Shown here: in pieces, positions 33,707 through 41,737 of the stretch
Layout: each line of letters starts with the position of its first letter
Numbering within the stretch: position 1 is the first letter of the stretch
From: CAVRXQ01 sp963838845
Lineage (GTDB): Bacteria > Actinomycetota > Acidimicrobiia > Acidimicrobiales > Bog-793
Length of the DNA: 64,000 nucleotides
Direction: 5' to 3'
NCBI GenBank assembly: GCA_963838845.1
Contig: CAWISR010000003.1
Coordinates: 620,001 to 684,000 of the forward strand
Position numbers and translations under genes: made by a program
The notes under the pieces: model-generated
Seen by the model: only the letters and a program-made list of their open reading frames with translations
What the model was told of the DNA's origin: nothing
Database searches by the model: none

Positions 33707-34552
33707 CTAAGGACGGCGACGAAGTTGCCTATTTATTTCCTCCACGTCGGGGCCGGGCGGTGGCTCACCTCCCCGTTGTCGAATCTGGGCGGTGTTGAAG
33801 AATCGCTTACTCATCTCGGTTAGATCGAGTCCTCCCAGAATGAGAGGCATCTCGAATGGGACACTCTCACCCCGTTCGGTGAAGGTGTGAGACGTTGGCG
33901 AAAACCGGTCGTCCGCGTTTATGAAGCACACCTTGCAATAGGGGCTGACCGACGATTCCTTTGCAGCGACACGGCGATTGATGATCGCCATCAGGCGCAT
34001 GTGATCCATCACCGTTCGAGGAACGGTGTCGAGAAGAGACCGTAACTTTGCAAGCTTCTCGTCGGCCAAGGTCTTAGCGGCAGCTCTACCGTTCGCAAAG
34101 AAGAAAGAGGCTTCAAGCTCTCGTATCTCATACCCAAACTCAGGCATTATCTCGACCGCATTTCGAGCGGCATTGAGCCGTAAGTTGGTGATGCCACCAA
34201 AGAAGCGCCGATTCTCGTGAAGCGCCAGGATGTTGATAATGAGAGGCTGCGGAAGGCGTGCATGGTCGCGGTCCAGTCGAGACCGTAAGTGGGTCAGCGA
34301 TTGATCGGGATACTCGGACTCACCACGCAACGTCTCACGTATCCAAGTCATCGTCGGCGTACCGTCGGGGAACACAGCGGTTCCCGTAAAGGCCAGAAGC
34401 GCCTTGGTTCCACCCGACAACGGCGGGTAGTGGATCGTTAGGCATTTCGTTGTCGAATCGTCGATTACTCGACCAGTCACCGCGTTAGTGACGCGGTAAT
34501 CGGCACAAAGGTAGATGCCTTCCGGTTTGCTCATCCCGAGCAACAAGGTCAT
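33707..34552 (-). CDS. Uncharacterised cargo protein with a proteasome-like N-terminus
   Basis: A 281-residue protein. Its first 60 residues, TLLLGMSKPEGIYLCADYRVT ... STTKCLTI, resemble the first strands of Ntn-hydrolase/proteasome-type subunits, where a strand leads to an A-D-x-R turn and a later Lys. The usual nucleophile is uncertain: Thr2 would be exposed if Met1 is removed. The rest is mixed alpha/beta with SFFFANGRAAAKTLADEKL, SPYCKVCFIN and a Pro-rich C-terminus. Single gene between the integrase and the PNPOx-like gene. The fold is inferred from pattern only. Confidence 0.55.
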   Translation of the reverse strand: MTLLLGMSKPEGIYLCADYRVTNAVTGRVIDDSTTKCLTIHYPPLSGGTKALLAFTGTAVFPDGTPTMTWIRETLRGESEYPDQSLTHLRSRLDRDHARLPQPLIINILALHENRRFFGGITNLRLNAARNAVEIMPEFGYEIRELEASFFFANGRAAAKTLADEKLAKLRSLLDTVPRTVMDHMRLMAIINRRVAAKESSVSPYCKVCFINADDRFSPTSHTFTERGESVPFEMPLILGGLDLTEMSKRFFNTAQIRQRGGEPPPGPDVEEINRQLRRRP

Positions 34553-34659
34553 CGAGCCAGGCTATGACCTCCAAAATGCTGGTCGTCCTCTTCTAAGAGG
34601 CTGCGAGGATCAGGTCACATGAACCCGATTTCGGCACTCGGCCGGGGCGTTCAGAGACT

Positions 34660-35094
34660 TCAACCGCTGGCTTTGCTCGGCACAAAGGACATGTCCCTCA
34701 GACGCAGTGGGTGTGCTGGTCTCAGGCTGACCAGCCTCGTCGTTGGGTCGTCGAAGGCGTCGCGGAAGCGGCTGTCCCATTGATCGAAGTCAGGGCCTAA
34801 GTACTTCGCAATCTTTCGTTTCGCGAGTTCGGCATCGAGCGGATGAACGACTGCACGTCCGGTGATCGTTAAGGCGAAGACTTCTCCGGTATCAAGGTCG
34901 CATGTGTCGATGCTCATCGCGACTCGGGGGTCATTCGAGAGCAAGTCAGCGAGACGGGAGTACGAGGAACCGGTCAACCACCAGAACGTTCCGTCCTCAT
35001 AGAGGAACCAGATCGGCCGAACCGTTGGTCCGCGCGGGCCGTTCACGGCAAGTCGCGCGACGAGTGGGCGCGAAAGGAACTCTTGAACGTCCAT
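34660..35094 (-). CDS. Pyridoxamine-phosphate-oxidase-fold (F420/FMN-binding) protein
   Basis: This 144-residue split-barrel protein has VQEFLSRPLVARLAVNGPRGPTVRPIWFLYEDGTFWWLTGSSYSRLADLLSNDPRVAMSIDTCD and GEVFALTITGRAVV. This is the usual order for the PNPOx-like family, whose actinobacterial members often bind F420 (biliverdin reductase, F420-dependent reductases). The ATG at 35094 gives the canonical N-terminus; the longer frame runs into the tRNA region. It is the last cargo gene before the tRNA-Arg. The substrate is unknown. Confidence 0.82.
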   Translation of the reverse strand: MDVQEFLSRPLVARLAVNGPRGPTVRPIWFLYEDGTFWWLTGSSYSRLADLLSNDPRVAMSIDTCDLDTGEVFALTITGRAVVHPLDAELAKRKIAKYLGPDFDQWDSRFRDAFDDPTTRLVSLRPAHPLRLRDMSFVPSKASG

Positions 35095-35161
35095 GGCGGT
35101 GACGGTAGCGGTGGCAGAAACGGCGGTTTTCCGAACCCTTATCGAGCAGCCTCTAACTCTC

Positions 35162-35179
35162 GTGACCATTTCGTGACCA
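35162..35179 (+). promoter_or_regulatory. GTGACCA direct repeats, possible integrase arm sites (right)
   Basis: GTGACCA occurs twice with an 11-base step, 57 bp inside the right att. It has the same motif and step as at 28731 and 28742. Confidence 0.45.
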
Positions 35180-35235
35180 CGCGAGGAATCCGCGCTGGCG
35201 ACGAAATCAGAAAGCACCTCTGGCCTGGCCTTGCT

Positions 35236-35282
35236 CAGCGCGCTCGGAGGGACTCGAACCCCCAACCTTCTGATCCGTAGTC
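35236..35282 (-). repeat. Attachment site inside tRNA-Arg
   Basis: This 47-bp block shared with 28567-28613 (exact) and 24183-24229 (one mismatch) runs from the anticodon loop to three bases past the acceptor end. The tRNA is restored intact by the element. Confidence 0.9.
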
Positions 35283-35313
35283 AGATGCTCTCTCCAAATT
35301 GAGCTACGAGCGC
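35239..35313 (-). tRNA. tRNA-Arg (anticodon ACG)
   Basis: A 75-nt cloverleaf can be drawn. Acceptor GCGCTCG pairs with CGAGCGC plus discriminator G. There is a D-arm with TAGCTCAATTTGGAGAGAGC, an anticodon stem TCTGA/TCAGA with loop CTACGGA (anticodon ACG), and T-arm GGGGG-TTCGAGT-CCCTC. CCA is not encoded. ACG would be read with A34 edited to inosine. It serves as the integration target for the element to its left. Confidence 0.96.
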
Positions 35314-35543
35314 ATGTCGACCCTGTTGACGGCATCGCCATCGACAGGGGAGAACCAGCATGTTACTTCGACGGTCCTTCCCTCCTGTTAGGCGCAGGAG
35401 CCCGAACGGATGGGTTGTAGTTGGGTCTCCCCGCGCCGTTAAGAGATACGCCATCTTCCAGTACGCGAACGTCGACCATTTCGGCTTTGTATCTGTTGGG
35501 GGACGGTCCCTCGATGAACAGGGCGAATGTGGGGCACTAGCCG

Positions 35544-36677
35544 ATGAAGCCTGAAGGCGGAGAGTTTTCCCATCTCCTCGACGGTTCCACGATTCCGGCG
35601 TCGGATACGACGCTTCGCTCGATCGTCGCTCGTTCCCACCGTCATAGGGAGCGAAGGCTGAAGGGGCTCACTGCGGCGGCGTCGGTGATTGCGGTTGCTG
35701 CGGCGACGGTCGCAGGAATTTCGACCTCCGGGTCGTCGGGGCCCCTAAAGCCAGCGGCAACAAAACAGTCAACGAGTCTTCTCACGCCATCGACTGGAAG
35801 CACTTCCTGGACGAAAGAGCACAACGCTCTTGGCACTGCACCGAAGGGACTCGAATGGTCTGCCGGTTCGAAGTCGAGTTCGAGCGCGGCGGAGCCGAAT
35901 TCCCGATCCGCCGAAGCACCGGATATCTGCACCGTTGATGGATGTCCGGGGTCGCTACCCGTTTCGGCCGGTTCACTCAAGCGGCTCTTCGTGCGAATGG
36001 CAGGTGATGTCACCGTTCGTGCCTTCACGGAACCCTTCAGTCTCGCCCAGCCACTACCCCTCATTCCTGCCAACGGAACGGGCTCGAGCGGCGCGACGTC
36101 GACCGCGTCGGGTGCAACGGGCTCGGCATCGTCGTCGGGTTCCACGGGGGCAAATCCGACGGGTTCCACGGGGGCAAATCCGACGGGCTCGACGGGCACA
36201 AATCCGACGGGTTCGACGGGGGCAGTAGTGACCCCGATTCGATCGTGCGCAGCGAGCCAAGCGCTCGTTGTGGAGGTGTCTAACCCCGGTGCAATCGGTG
36301 AGGTCACTGTTCCGCTTCCAGGCATCGTCGCCTCGAGCGCCGCCGAACCGTTCGAACTCATCGACAGCTCAGTCGTCGGAGTCGCCGAATCCGCGCCAAT
36401 CGAGGTTGTGACGACCTACGTCGGACCGAATGTGACCACCGTTCAAGCGAGCTTTTCCGATGGGTCGACCGACGAAATGACCGTGGTTGACGGTTGGGCA
36501 GTCCTCGTCGACGATGGCGCAGCACCGCTTCCCGCGAACCTGACCGCGTACGACAGCTCAGGCACCAGCGTCGGCACGGCGGTCGTTTCGAGTGACGACG
36601 CGATCGCCGAACCCGATCAGTGCCTCGCCCCCTTCGCTGTTGAGCCGGACGCTGGCGTATCTGCCTCGTCGAAGTGA
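35544..36677 (+). CDS. Membrane-anchored secreted-domain protein paired with sigma factor
   Basis: This 377-residue protein has a cytoplasmic N-terminus of about 38 residues (FSHLLDGSTIPASDTTLRSIVARSHRHRERR) and one membrane helix (about 42-61). A long Ser/Thr/Gly-rich extracytoplasmic region follows, with three to four GSTGANPT repeats, then a compact C-terminal domain rich in strands and two Cys pairs. The layout resembles an anti-sigma factor or sensor beside its sigma gene, 20 bp downstream. I see no clear zinc-finger anti-sigma motif (HxxxCxxC), so the role is inferred from position only. Confidence 0.65.
   Translation: MKPEGGEFSHLLDGSTIPASDTTLRSIVARSHRHRERRLKGLTAAASVIAVAAATVAGISTSGSSGPLKPAATKQSTSLLTPSTGSTSWTKEHNALGTAPKGLEWSAGSKSSSSAAEPNSRSAEAPDICTVDGCPGSLPVSAGSLKRLFVRMAGDVTVRAFTEPFSLAQPLPLIPANGTGSSGATSTASGATGSASSSGSTGANPTGSTGANPTGSTGTNPTGSTGAVVTPIRSCAASQALVVEVSNPGAIGEVTVPLPGIVASSAAEPFELIDSSVVGVAESAPIEVVTTYVGPNVTTVQASFSDGSTDEMTVVDGWAVLVDDGAAPLPANLTAYDSSGTSVGTAVVSSDDAIAEPDQCLAPFAVEPDAGVSASSK
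36137..36208 (+). repeat. 24-bp in-frame tandem repeat
   Basis: Three 24-bp units, plus a partial fourth to about 36228, encode GSTGANPT repeats. The first two units are identical and the third differs at four positions. Copy number could vary by slippage and lengthen the stalk of the surface protein. Confidence 0.85.
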
Positions 36678-36697
36678 AATCTCCTGATTGCTAGCCA

Positions 36698-37276
36698 ATG
36701 GGCGCAAACTCTGCTCACCTGTCGGTCGTGGACGTTGCCTCTCCGGCCGACGACGATGAGCCGGCTGGGCATCGAAGTCCGGCGTCCCCGGAGGTTGCCG
36801 ACGTTGACGGCGAGTTCGTTGCGGTCTACTCGACGCATTACCCGCGGCTCGTTCGCGCGCTCGAACTGAGCGGGGCGAATCGCGCCAGCTCGGAGGACAT
36901 CGCGCAGGAGGCGTTCGCGCGAACTCTTTGGCACTGGCAACGCGTAAAGCGCGGGACCAATCCCGCGGGTTACGTGTATCGAGTCGCATTTCGGCTCCTT
37001 CGTCGCGACCGCAACCAGAATCCATCAGTCATCGACGAACTGTCGTCGCCCGATTTCGCCGAGGAGGTGGCGTTGTCGCTCCAAATCGAGCGAGCGATAC
37101 AAAAGATGCCACCAGCTCAGCGCCGCTGTGCCGTTCTGTGCCTCATCGTTGGCGAGTCGACGAAAGACGCCGCACGGGCCCTCGGAATTGCCGAGTCGAC
37201 GGTGCGAAAGCAAATCGAACGAGCGCGAGGTGATTTGCGACTCGTCCTCAGCGCGCAGGAGCGAGGTTCGTCCTAA
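36698..37276 (+). CDS. ECF-type sigma factor
   Basis: This 192-residue sigma-70-family protein has region 2 with FVAVYSTHYPRLVRALELSGANRASSEDIAQEAFARTLWHWQRV and region 4 with IQKMPPAQRRCAVLCLIVGESTKDAARALGIAESTVRKQIERARGDL, a clear DNA-binding HTH. A nonconserved 40-residue Asp/Pro-rich head precedes region 2, so an internal GTG start is possible. It follows the membrane protein by 20 bp, probably in one operon. The pilin gene downstream is convergent; whether it is a target is unknown. Confidence 0.86.
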   Translation: MGANSAHLSVVDVASPADDDEPAGHRSPASPEVADVDGEFVAVYSTHYPRLVRALELSGANRASSEDIAQEAFARTLWHWQRVKRGTNPAGYVYRVAFRLLRRDRNQNPSVIDELSSPDFAEEVALSLQIERAIQKMPPAQRRCAVLCLIVGESTKDAARALGIAESTVRKQIERARGDLRLVLSAQERGSS

Positions 37277-37363
37277 AAGGCGGGAAGCGGCGCATCGCTC
37301 CCCAAATCTCGCGACCTTCGGGCCGCCAGGAAAGGGACGATCAGTTGCGGAATTGGGGACTGT

Positions 37364-37855
37364 CTACGCGCCCGCGCAGACGTTCTTCCCGGAGATCGTG
37401 GTCGCACCGCCCCACGAAAACGTGTCATAGGCGACGGGGGTTGTGATACCCGTGTTCGTGTAGCCGTACATCTTGCGAGCGGGGTCGCCGGAGTTCAACT
37501 GCACGTACGTCTTGCCGCCCGAGCTCGTGATCAAGTATGTCGTGGTGTTGCCGGGCGGGGTGCGAAGGTACGGTCCTCCGGTATCGCCGGCTCCGGGCGT
37601 GTTCGCGAGCAGGGTGACGCTCGCCGGGTAGTTCCCGCTATTCGTCGCCTGATATGCGAGTACAGCGCTCTCGACGCTCTTGACATCGGTGTTGCAGGCG
37701 GCCACCGCGCTCTGGCTCGTGAATGTTCCGAGGGCGAACGCGACGATCGCCGCGAGGACGCCCAACATGAGGACGACGATTAGCACTTCGATCAACGTGA
37801 AGCCGTCCTCCTCCGAGACTCCGCGTCGTCGATCCGATCTCGACGAGGATTGCAT
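37364..37855 (-). CDS. Second PilA-like major pilin
   Basis: This 163-residue prepilin has a leader rich in Arg/Ser ending EEDG, then FTLIEVLIVVLMLGVLAAIVAFALGTFTSQSAVAACNTDVKS. It is nearly the same as the pilin at 1784-2290 over the helix and first Cys, and also ends with CAGA. The globular middle differs (NYPASVTLLANTPGAG, TTTYLITSSGGKTY). CAAGGGGGC precedes the ATG by 10 bases, as in the first pilin. It is far from the pilus motor genes and probably uses the same machinery, giving an alternative pilin. Confidence 0.9.
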   Translation of the reverse strand: MQSSSRSDRRRGVSEEDGFTLIEVLIVVLMLGVLAAIVAFALGTFTSQSAVAACNTDVKSVESAVLAYQATNSGNYPASVTLLANTPGAGDTGGPYLRTPPGNTTTYLITSSGGKTYVQLNSGDPARKMYGYTNTGITTPVAYDTFSWGGATTISGKNVCAGA

Positions 37856-37983
37856 TGCCCGCCTGCCCCCTTGCACCCGGGTCGTCCGACGGAACAACTA
37901 ACGGCACGATCAGGGCGAAAATTTCATGCCTGGTCGCGTCTCAGCCCACCAATACCGCCGCTGCGAGAGGAAATGGGGATAAT

Positions 37984-38012
37984 CCGCGGTTCAGGGGCAG
38001 CCTGAACCGCGG
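37984..38012 (-). terminator. Bidirectional-type hairpin between tRNA-Ser and pilin
   Basis: This perfect 12-bp stem (CCGCGGTTCAGG and complement) with a 5-base loop lies just after the tRNA-Ser 3' end on the minus strand. It probably ends the tRNA transcript before the pilin gene. The U-tract is weak. Confidence 0.65.
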
Positions 38013-38023
38013 TTTCGCTTGGG

Positions 38024-38112
38024 CGGAGAGGGGGGGATTTGAACCCCCGGACCCGGTTTCCCGAGTCAACTCATTAGCAGTGAGCCCGATTCGGCCGCTC
38101 TCGCACCTCTCC
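38024..38112 (-). tRNA. tRNA-Ser (anticodon GCT)
   Basis: An 89-nt class II tRNA. Acceptor GGAGAGG pairs with CCTCTCC plus discriminator G; the anticodon stem encloses loop CTGCTAA (GCT); there is a long variable arm (about 19 nt) and T-arm GGGGG-TTCAAAT-CCCCC. It reads AGC/AGU serine codons. Its 5' half and upstream region recur at 55648 and, decayed, at 56684. Confidence 0.95.
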
Positions 38113-38619
38113 CAGTGATTTTGTACTCAGTTGCCTACCGTTGGCCTCTTTCCCATTCTGACATGACTGGAAAGACTCAGGCCGCCTCCCCGGACGCGAG
38201 AGATTCGAGCGCTCGCGGTCGGGGTTTTGTGTGCACATTTGATATCTATAGGACGCGCCAACGTCGCCTGACTCAGACGGTTGGTGCAGGAAAACGATCC
38301 AACTACGTGCCTGTCGCGCGCGAGGGAGGTCCGCGGCCGCGATGTTCACGGTTATCTGCGCGGGCGTCGTCGCGCCGGAGACAAGCGAGCGCACGCAAAC
38401 ACCTAGAGGGACGAGTGTCCGTTGCGCATCAACCGTTTGCGCGGTGCGCACGGACTGCCCATGAACGCACCTTCGGGCGAGGGCCGTGCCACCTAATCGC
38501 CGCGCGTTATGTGGCAGTCATGACTGCGCGCAACGCCGAATATCGCGCCCTTAGGGATCGCTTAGTTATCAGGGCGGAGCCGGCGCAGAACGCCCTGCTC
38601 CGCGCTCGGGACGCGAGGC
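38113..38619. other. tRNA-Ser upstream region and noncoding gap
   Basis: This contains the tRNA-Ser promoter area, including CCCATTCTGACATG at 38152 which recurs at 55725. A 171-codon plus frame here is Arg/Ser-rich, without domain features; I do not accept it. Confidence 0.5.
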
Positions 38620-38656
38620 TTGACAACTAAATCGACTAAGATGATAGATTTAGTTG
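38620..38656 (+). promoter_or_regulatory. pst promoter with overlapping inverted repeat
   Basis: TTGACA (38620-38625) with GATAGA 17 bases on forms a promoter. CAACTAAATC (38624-38633) and GATTTAGTTG (38647-38656) make a perfect 10-bp inverted repeat across it, ending at the ATG at 38657. Transcription would start at about the ATG, so the mRNA may be leaderless. No PHO-box-like GTTCACC repeats are seen. Confidence 0.7.
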
Positions 38657-39829
38657 ATGCAAATCCGTTGCTTTCTGCCTGGGGACGCAGCACGCCATCG
38701 CCTGGTGGCACCGACCATCGTCTTCCTCCTGGTTTCCGCGTCGATCATCGGTCCGGCAGCCGCCGCGCCGCAGGTGCGCAATGGCCGAAAGCCCGCCGGC
38801 GGAGTACTCACCGTGAAGACCGATACGTCGACAAACGCTGCGGTGACGCTCGACGGAGCCGGAGCAAACTCGATCGAACCATTCTTCGCGCCCGTTTTCT
38901 ACGACTACCACGCAAAGAACCCGAAGACGACGATCAACTACAACCCGGCGGGAAGCAGCGTCGGAGTCAGTGATATCCAGCAGGAGACCGTCGACTTCGG
39001 TGATTCCGAGATCCCGATGAACGATCTCCAACTCGCCCAAGCGCGCGATCCGCACGTCCTCCAAGTGCCGGTGGATCTCGGAGGAGTGGCAGTCAGCGTC
39101 AACATCCCGGAACTCAAGAAACGCTTGGATCTCGATGGTCCGACCCTCGCCGCCATCTTCGAAGGGACGATTACGAACTGGGACAGCCCGCAGATCGCGA
39201 AAGAGACGGGGATCTCCAATCTGCCCAATCTGCCGATCGTCCCGGTGCACAGGGCTGATGCCTCGGGCCCGAGCTACGACCTGGACGAGTACCTGTTCAA
39301 GACGGCGCCAACGTGGACGGCGACTCTCAAGACAACGACACCGTCACGGTCATGGCCGCTGACCAGGATCGGTGTCGGCGAGCAACTGAACTCCGGCGTC
39401 GCGACCTACATCAAACAGACACCGGGCGCCATCGGGTACCTGGAGTACGCCTATGCGCTTGAGGCGGGCTTCACGTGCGCAGCGATCAAGAACCGCGCCG
39501 GTGATTTCGTCACTCCATCAGAGCAGTCGATCGCGGCGGCTGGCGCACACAACGACAGGCTCACCGCCTTCAATGCTTCGATCGTTTACGAGCCGGGAGC
39601 GACCACGTACCCGATCGCGAACTTCAGCTGGGCACTAATCCTTCGCCGACAGACAGACTCGGCCTCCGGAATCGCGCTAGGAAAGCTCTTCTTTTACGTC
39701 GTCAATCAAGGACAGAAACTCGCCGGCAAGCTCGGGTACGCGCCCTTGCCGCCAAACATCACCAAGATCGCGATCCGAACGCTCGAGCGACTCGAGGGCC
39801 CGTCGGGCGCTCCCTTGTTCTCGAGCTGA
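38657..39829 (+). CDS. pstS: PstS, phosphate-binding protein of the pst operon
   Basis: This 390-residue substrate-binding protein has a signal region (LVAPTIVFLLVSASIIGPAAAA), then LDGAGANSIEPFF, PAGSSVGVSD, FGDSEIPMNDLQLAQ, HRADASGPSYDLDEYLF, GAIGYLEYAYA and EPGATTYPIANFSWALIL. These are the usual PstS pocket elements, though ASGPS replaces the common SSGT at the phosphate loop. It is similar to the PstS at 24443-25579. It is the first gene of pstSCAB; the start abuts the promoter repeat. Confidence 0.93.
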   Translation: MQIRCFLPGDAARHRLVAPTIVFLLVSASIIGPAAAAPQVRNGRKPAGGVLTVKTDTSTNAAVTLDGAGANSIEPFFAPVFYDYHAKNPKTTINYNPAGSSVGVSDIQQETVDFGDSEIPMNDLQLAQARDPHVLQVPVDLGGVAVSVNIPELKKRLDLDGPTLAAIFEGTITNWDSPQIAKETGISNLPNLPIVPVHRADASGPSYDLDEYLFKTAPTWTATLKTTTPSRSWPLTRIGVGEQLNSGVATYIKQTPGAIGYLEYAYALEAGFTCAAIKNRAGDFVTPSEQSIAAAGAHNDRLTAFNASIVYEPGATTYPIANFSWALILRRQTDSASGIALGKLFFYVVNQGQKLAGKLGYAPLPPNITKIAIRTLERLEGPSGAPLFSS

Positions 39830-39873
39830 TTCGGCGACGCATCGACGTTGCCGAATCCCACCAGAACTTCGCG

Positions 39874-40866
39874 ATGAGCGTCGCTTCGATTCCCACACGC
39901 GACAGGGCGCGTCACGCCCTCGATGCGCGAAGAGGCAGGCGGTCGGTTGGACGCTTCTACGGGCTCGCGCTGCGTGGAGCAATCGGGATCTTCGCCGTAC
40001 TGCTCATCGCACTCGTCTGTAGCCTCGTTCTCAACTCGCGCCAAGCGTTCGCGCATTCTGGGATCGGCTTTCTCTGGTCGGCAACGTGGAATCCTGCCGC
40101 CAACTCGTACGGGGCTGGTCTCCTCGTCGTCGGAACGGTGGTGACGACCGCGATCTCGTTGGCGATGGTCGTCCCGGTCGGACTCGGCGCGGCGATCGCA
40201 CTTGCCGAGATCGCCCCACGCTGGATCGCCGCACCACTTTCGTCGGCAATCGAACTCCTCGCCGCGGTGCCGAGCATCGTCGTCGGCCTGTGGGGATTGC
40301 TCGTTCTCTCGCCCCTCGCTGCACGTGACGTCGAGCCCTTCCTCCGCTCGATCCCAGGGCTCGGATGGGTCTTCCGCGGTGTCGCGTACGGCCCGAGCGT
40401 CCTGCTCGCCTCGTTCGTGCTCGCGGTGATGACGCTGCCAACCATGATCGCCCTCAGCCGGAGAGCGATCCTCGATGTCCCGGTCGACGACCGAGAGGCG
40501 GCGCTCGCCCTCGGAGCCACGCGATGGCAAGCCACGAGGAGGGCGGCGCTGCCAGCGGCCCGTTCTGGCATTCAGACCGCGATCACGCTTGCAACCGGAC
40601 GCGCGCTCGGGGAGAGCATCGCCGTGGCGATGGTGATCGGAAACAACCCTTCGATACCCCACTCGCTGATTGCACCGGGGGCGACGCTCGGCTCAGCGAT
40701 CGTCAATGAATTCGCCGAATCGAGCCCCGGCCTCGGTACGAGTTCGGTCATCGCGTTGGCGCTCGTTCTGTTCATTCTGACGTTGGTCGTCAATCTCGGA
40801 GGTCGGGCGCTCATTCGCGCCCGCAGCATTTCCAAACAACCGCGTGCTCCAGGCGTGGTTGCCTGA
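39874..40866 (+). CDS. pstC: PstC, phosphate ABC permease
   Basis: This 330-residue integral membrane protein has about six helices. It has the BPD permease loop EAALALGATRWQATRRAALPAARSGIQTAITLATGRALGESIAV and the PstC landmark ELLAAVPSIVVGLWGL. The basic N-terminal tail is cytoplasmic. It lies 44 bp after pstS and 1 bp before pstA. It forms the channel with PstA. Confidence 0.95.
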   Translation: MSVASIPTRDRARHALDARRGRRSVGRFYGLALRGAIGIFAVLLIALVCSLVLNSRQAFAHSGIGFLWSATWNPAANSYGAGLLVVGTVVTTAISLAMVVPVGLGAAIALAEIAPRWIAAPLSSAIELLAAVPSIVVGLWGLLVLSPLAARDVEPFLRSIPGLGWVFRGVAYGPSVLLASFVLAVMTLPTMIALSRRAILDVPVDDREAALALGATRWQATRRAALPAARSGIQTAITLATGRALGESIAVAMVIGNNPSIPHSLIAPGATLGSAIVNEFAESSPGLGTSSVIALALVLFILTLVVNLGGRALIRARSISKQPRAPGVVA

Positions 40867-40867
40867 G

Positions 40868-41737
40868 ATGACACTGACCGCGGTACCACTTCGCGAGACG
40901 GTGCGGGCGACTGCCGAGCAATCGCTGCGACGACGCCGCATCCTTGGACGATTCGGACGGGTGGCCTGCCTCGGGCTCCTACTCCTCTGTTTCGCGCCGC
41001 TCGCCGCCGAACTCGGATACACCGCCTATCGAGGGATCACCGGACTCTCGCTCGCCTTTCTCACGCATCCGCCAACACCTCCAGAGGTCCCAGGCGGGGG
41101 CATATCGACAGCGATCATCGGATCGGCGCAGATCATCGGACTGGCGCTTGTCATCGCAATACCAGTCAGTCTGCTCGCCGCTCTGTACCTGCGGGAGCAC
41201 CCGGGACGTGTATCGACGGTGGTCGGGTTCGGTGCCGATGTGCTGACGGGAGTCCCCTCAATTGTCGTTGGCATCTTCGCCTATTCCGTCATCGTCCGGC
41301 CCACCCATCACTTTTCTGATTTCGCCGCGAGCTTCGCGATTGCCGTGCTGATGACGCCGATCATGATCCGAGCCAACGACGCCGCCCTGCGCTCCGTTCC
41401 GACAGACCTTTGGGAGGCGGGAATCGCTCTCGGAGCGCGCCGATCGAGCGTGGCTCGCCGAGTGGTTCTTCGTGGTGCGCTCCCAGGTCTTGTTGTCGGC
41501 AACCTGCTTGCCATCGCGCGCGGCGTCGGAGAGACCGCCCCGCTGCTCTTCACGGTCGCGGCACCGACCGCGGTGATGACATTGCTTATCTACGCGGACA
41601 GCACACAAGCGTTCGCCTCCGCACAACAGACCGCCTGGTCGACAGCCTTTGTTCTCCTGTCGTTCGTCGTCATGCTCAGCATCGCCGCACGAGTGATCGC
41701 TGCGGTGCTCTCGAGAAACACGAGGCACGCTAGGTGA
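40868..41737 (+). CDS. pstA: PstA, phosphate ABC permease
   Basis: This 289-residue permease partner of PstC has six hydrophobic segments, the landmark DVLTGVPSIVVGIFAYSVIV and EAA loop WEAGIALGARRSSVARRVVLRGALPGLVVGNLLAIARGVGETAPLLFT. The ATG at 40868 lies just after the pstC stop; an earlier in-frame start would overlap pstC. It overlaps pstB by GTGA. Confidence 0.95.
   Translation: MTLTAVPLRETVRATAEQSLRRRRILGRFGRVACLGLLLLCFAPLAAELGYTAYRGITGLSLAFLTHPPTPPEVPGGGISTAIIGSAQIIGLALVIAIPVSLLAALYLREHPGRVSTVVGFGADVLTGVPSIVVGIFAYSVIVRPTHHFSDFAASFAIAVLMTPIMIRANDAALRSVPTDLWEAGIALGARRSSVARRVVLRGALPGLVVGNLLAIARGVGETAPLLFTVAAPTAVMTLLIYADSTQAFASAQQTAWSTAFVLLSFVVMLSIAARVIAAVLSRNTRHAR

Larger units (their letters stand above)
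28567..35282. mobile_element. Integrative element in tRNA-Arg(ACG)
   Basis: About 6.7 kb lies between a 47-bp tRNA 3' fragment and the intact tRNA-Arg that carries the same 47 bp. It encodes a tyrosine integrase, an excisionase-like protein, an XRE regulator, a winged-helix protein with a Cys-rich tail and several unfamiliar cargo genes. GTGACCA repeats lie near both ends. No conjugation or capsid genes are seen. By eye, the left part is less GC-rich than the flanking chromosome. Confidence 0.82.

Noticed and set aside
38115..38630. 171-codon plus frame upstream of pstS
   Set aside because: Arg/Ser-rich with no domains; it begins in the tRNA-Ser upstream region and runs into the pst promoter.
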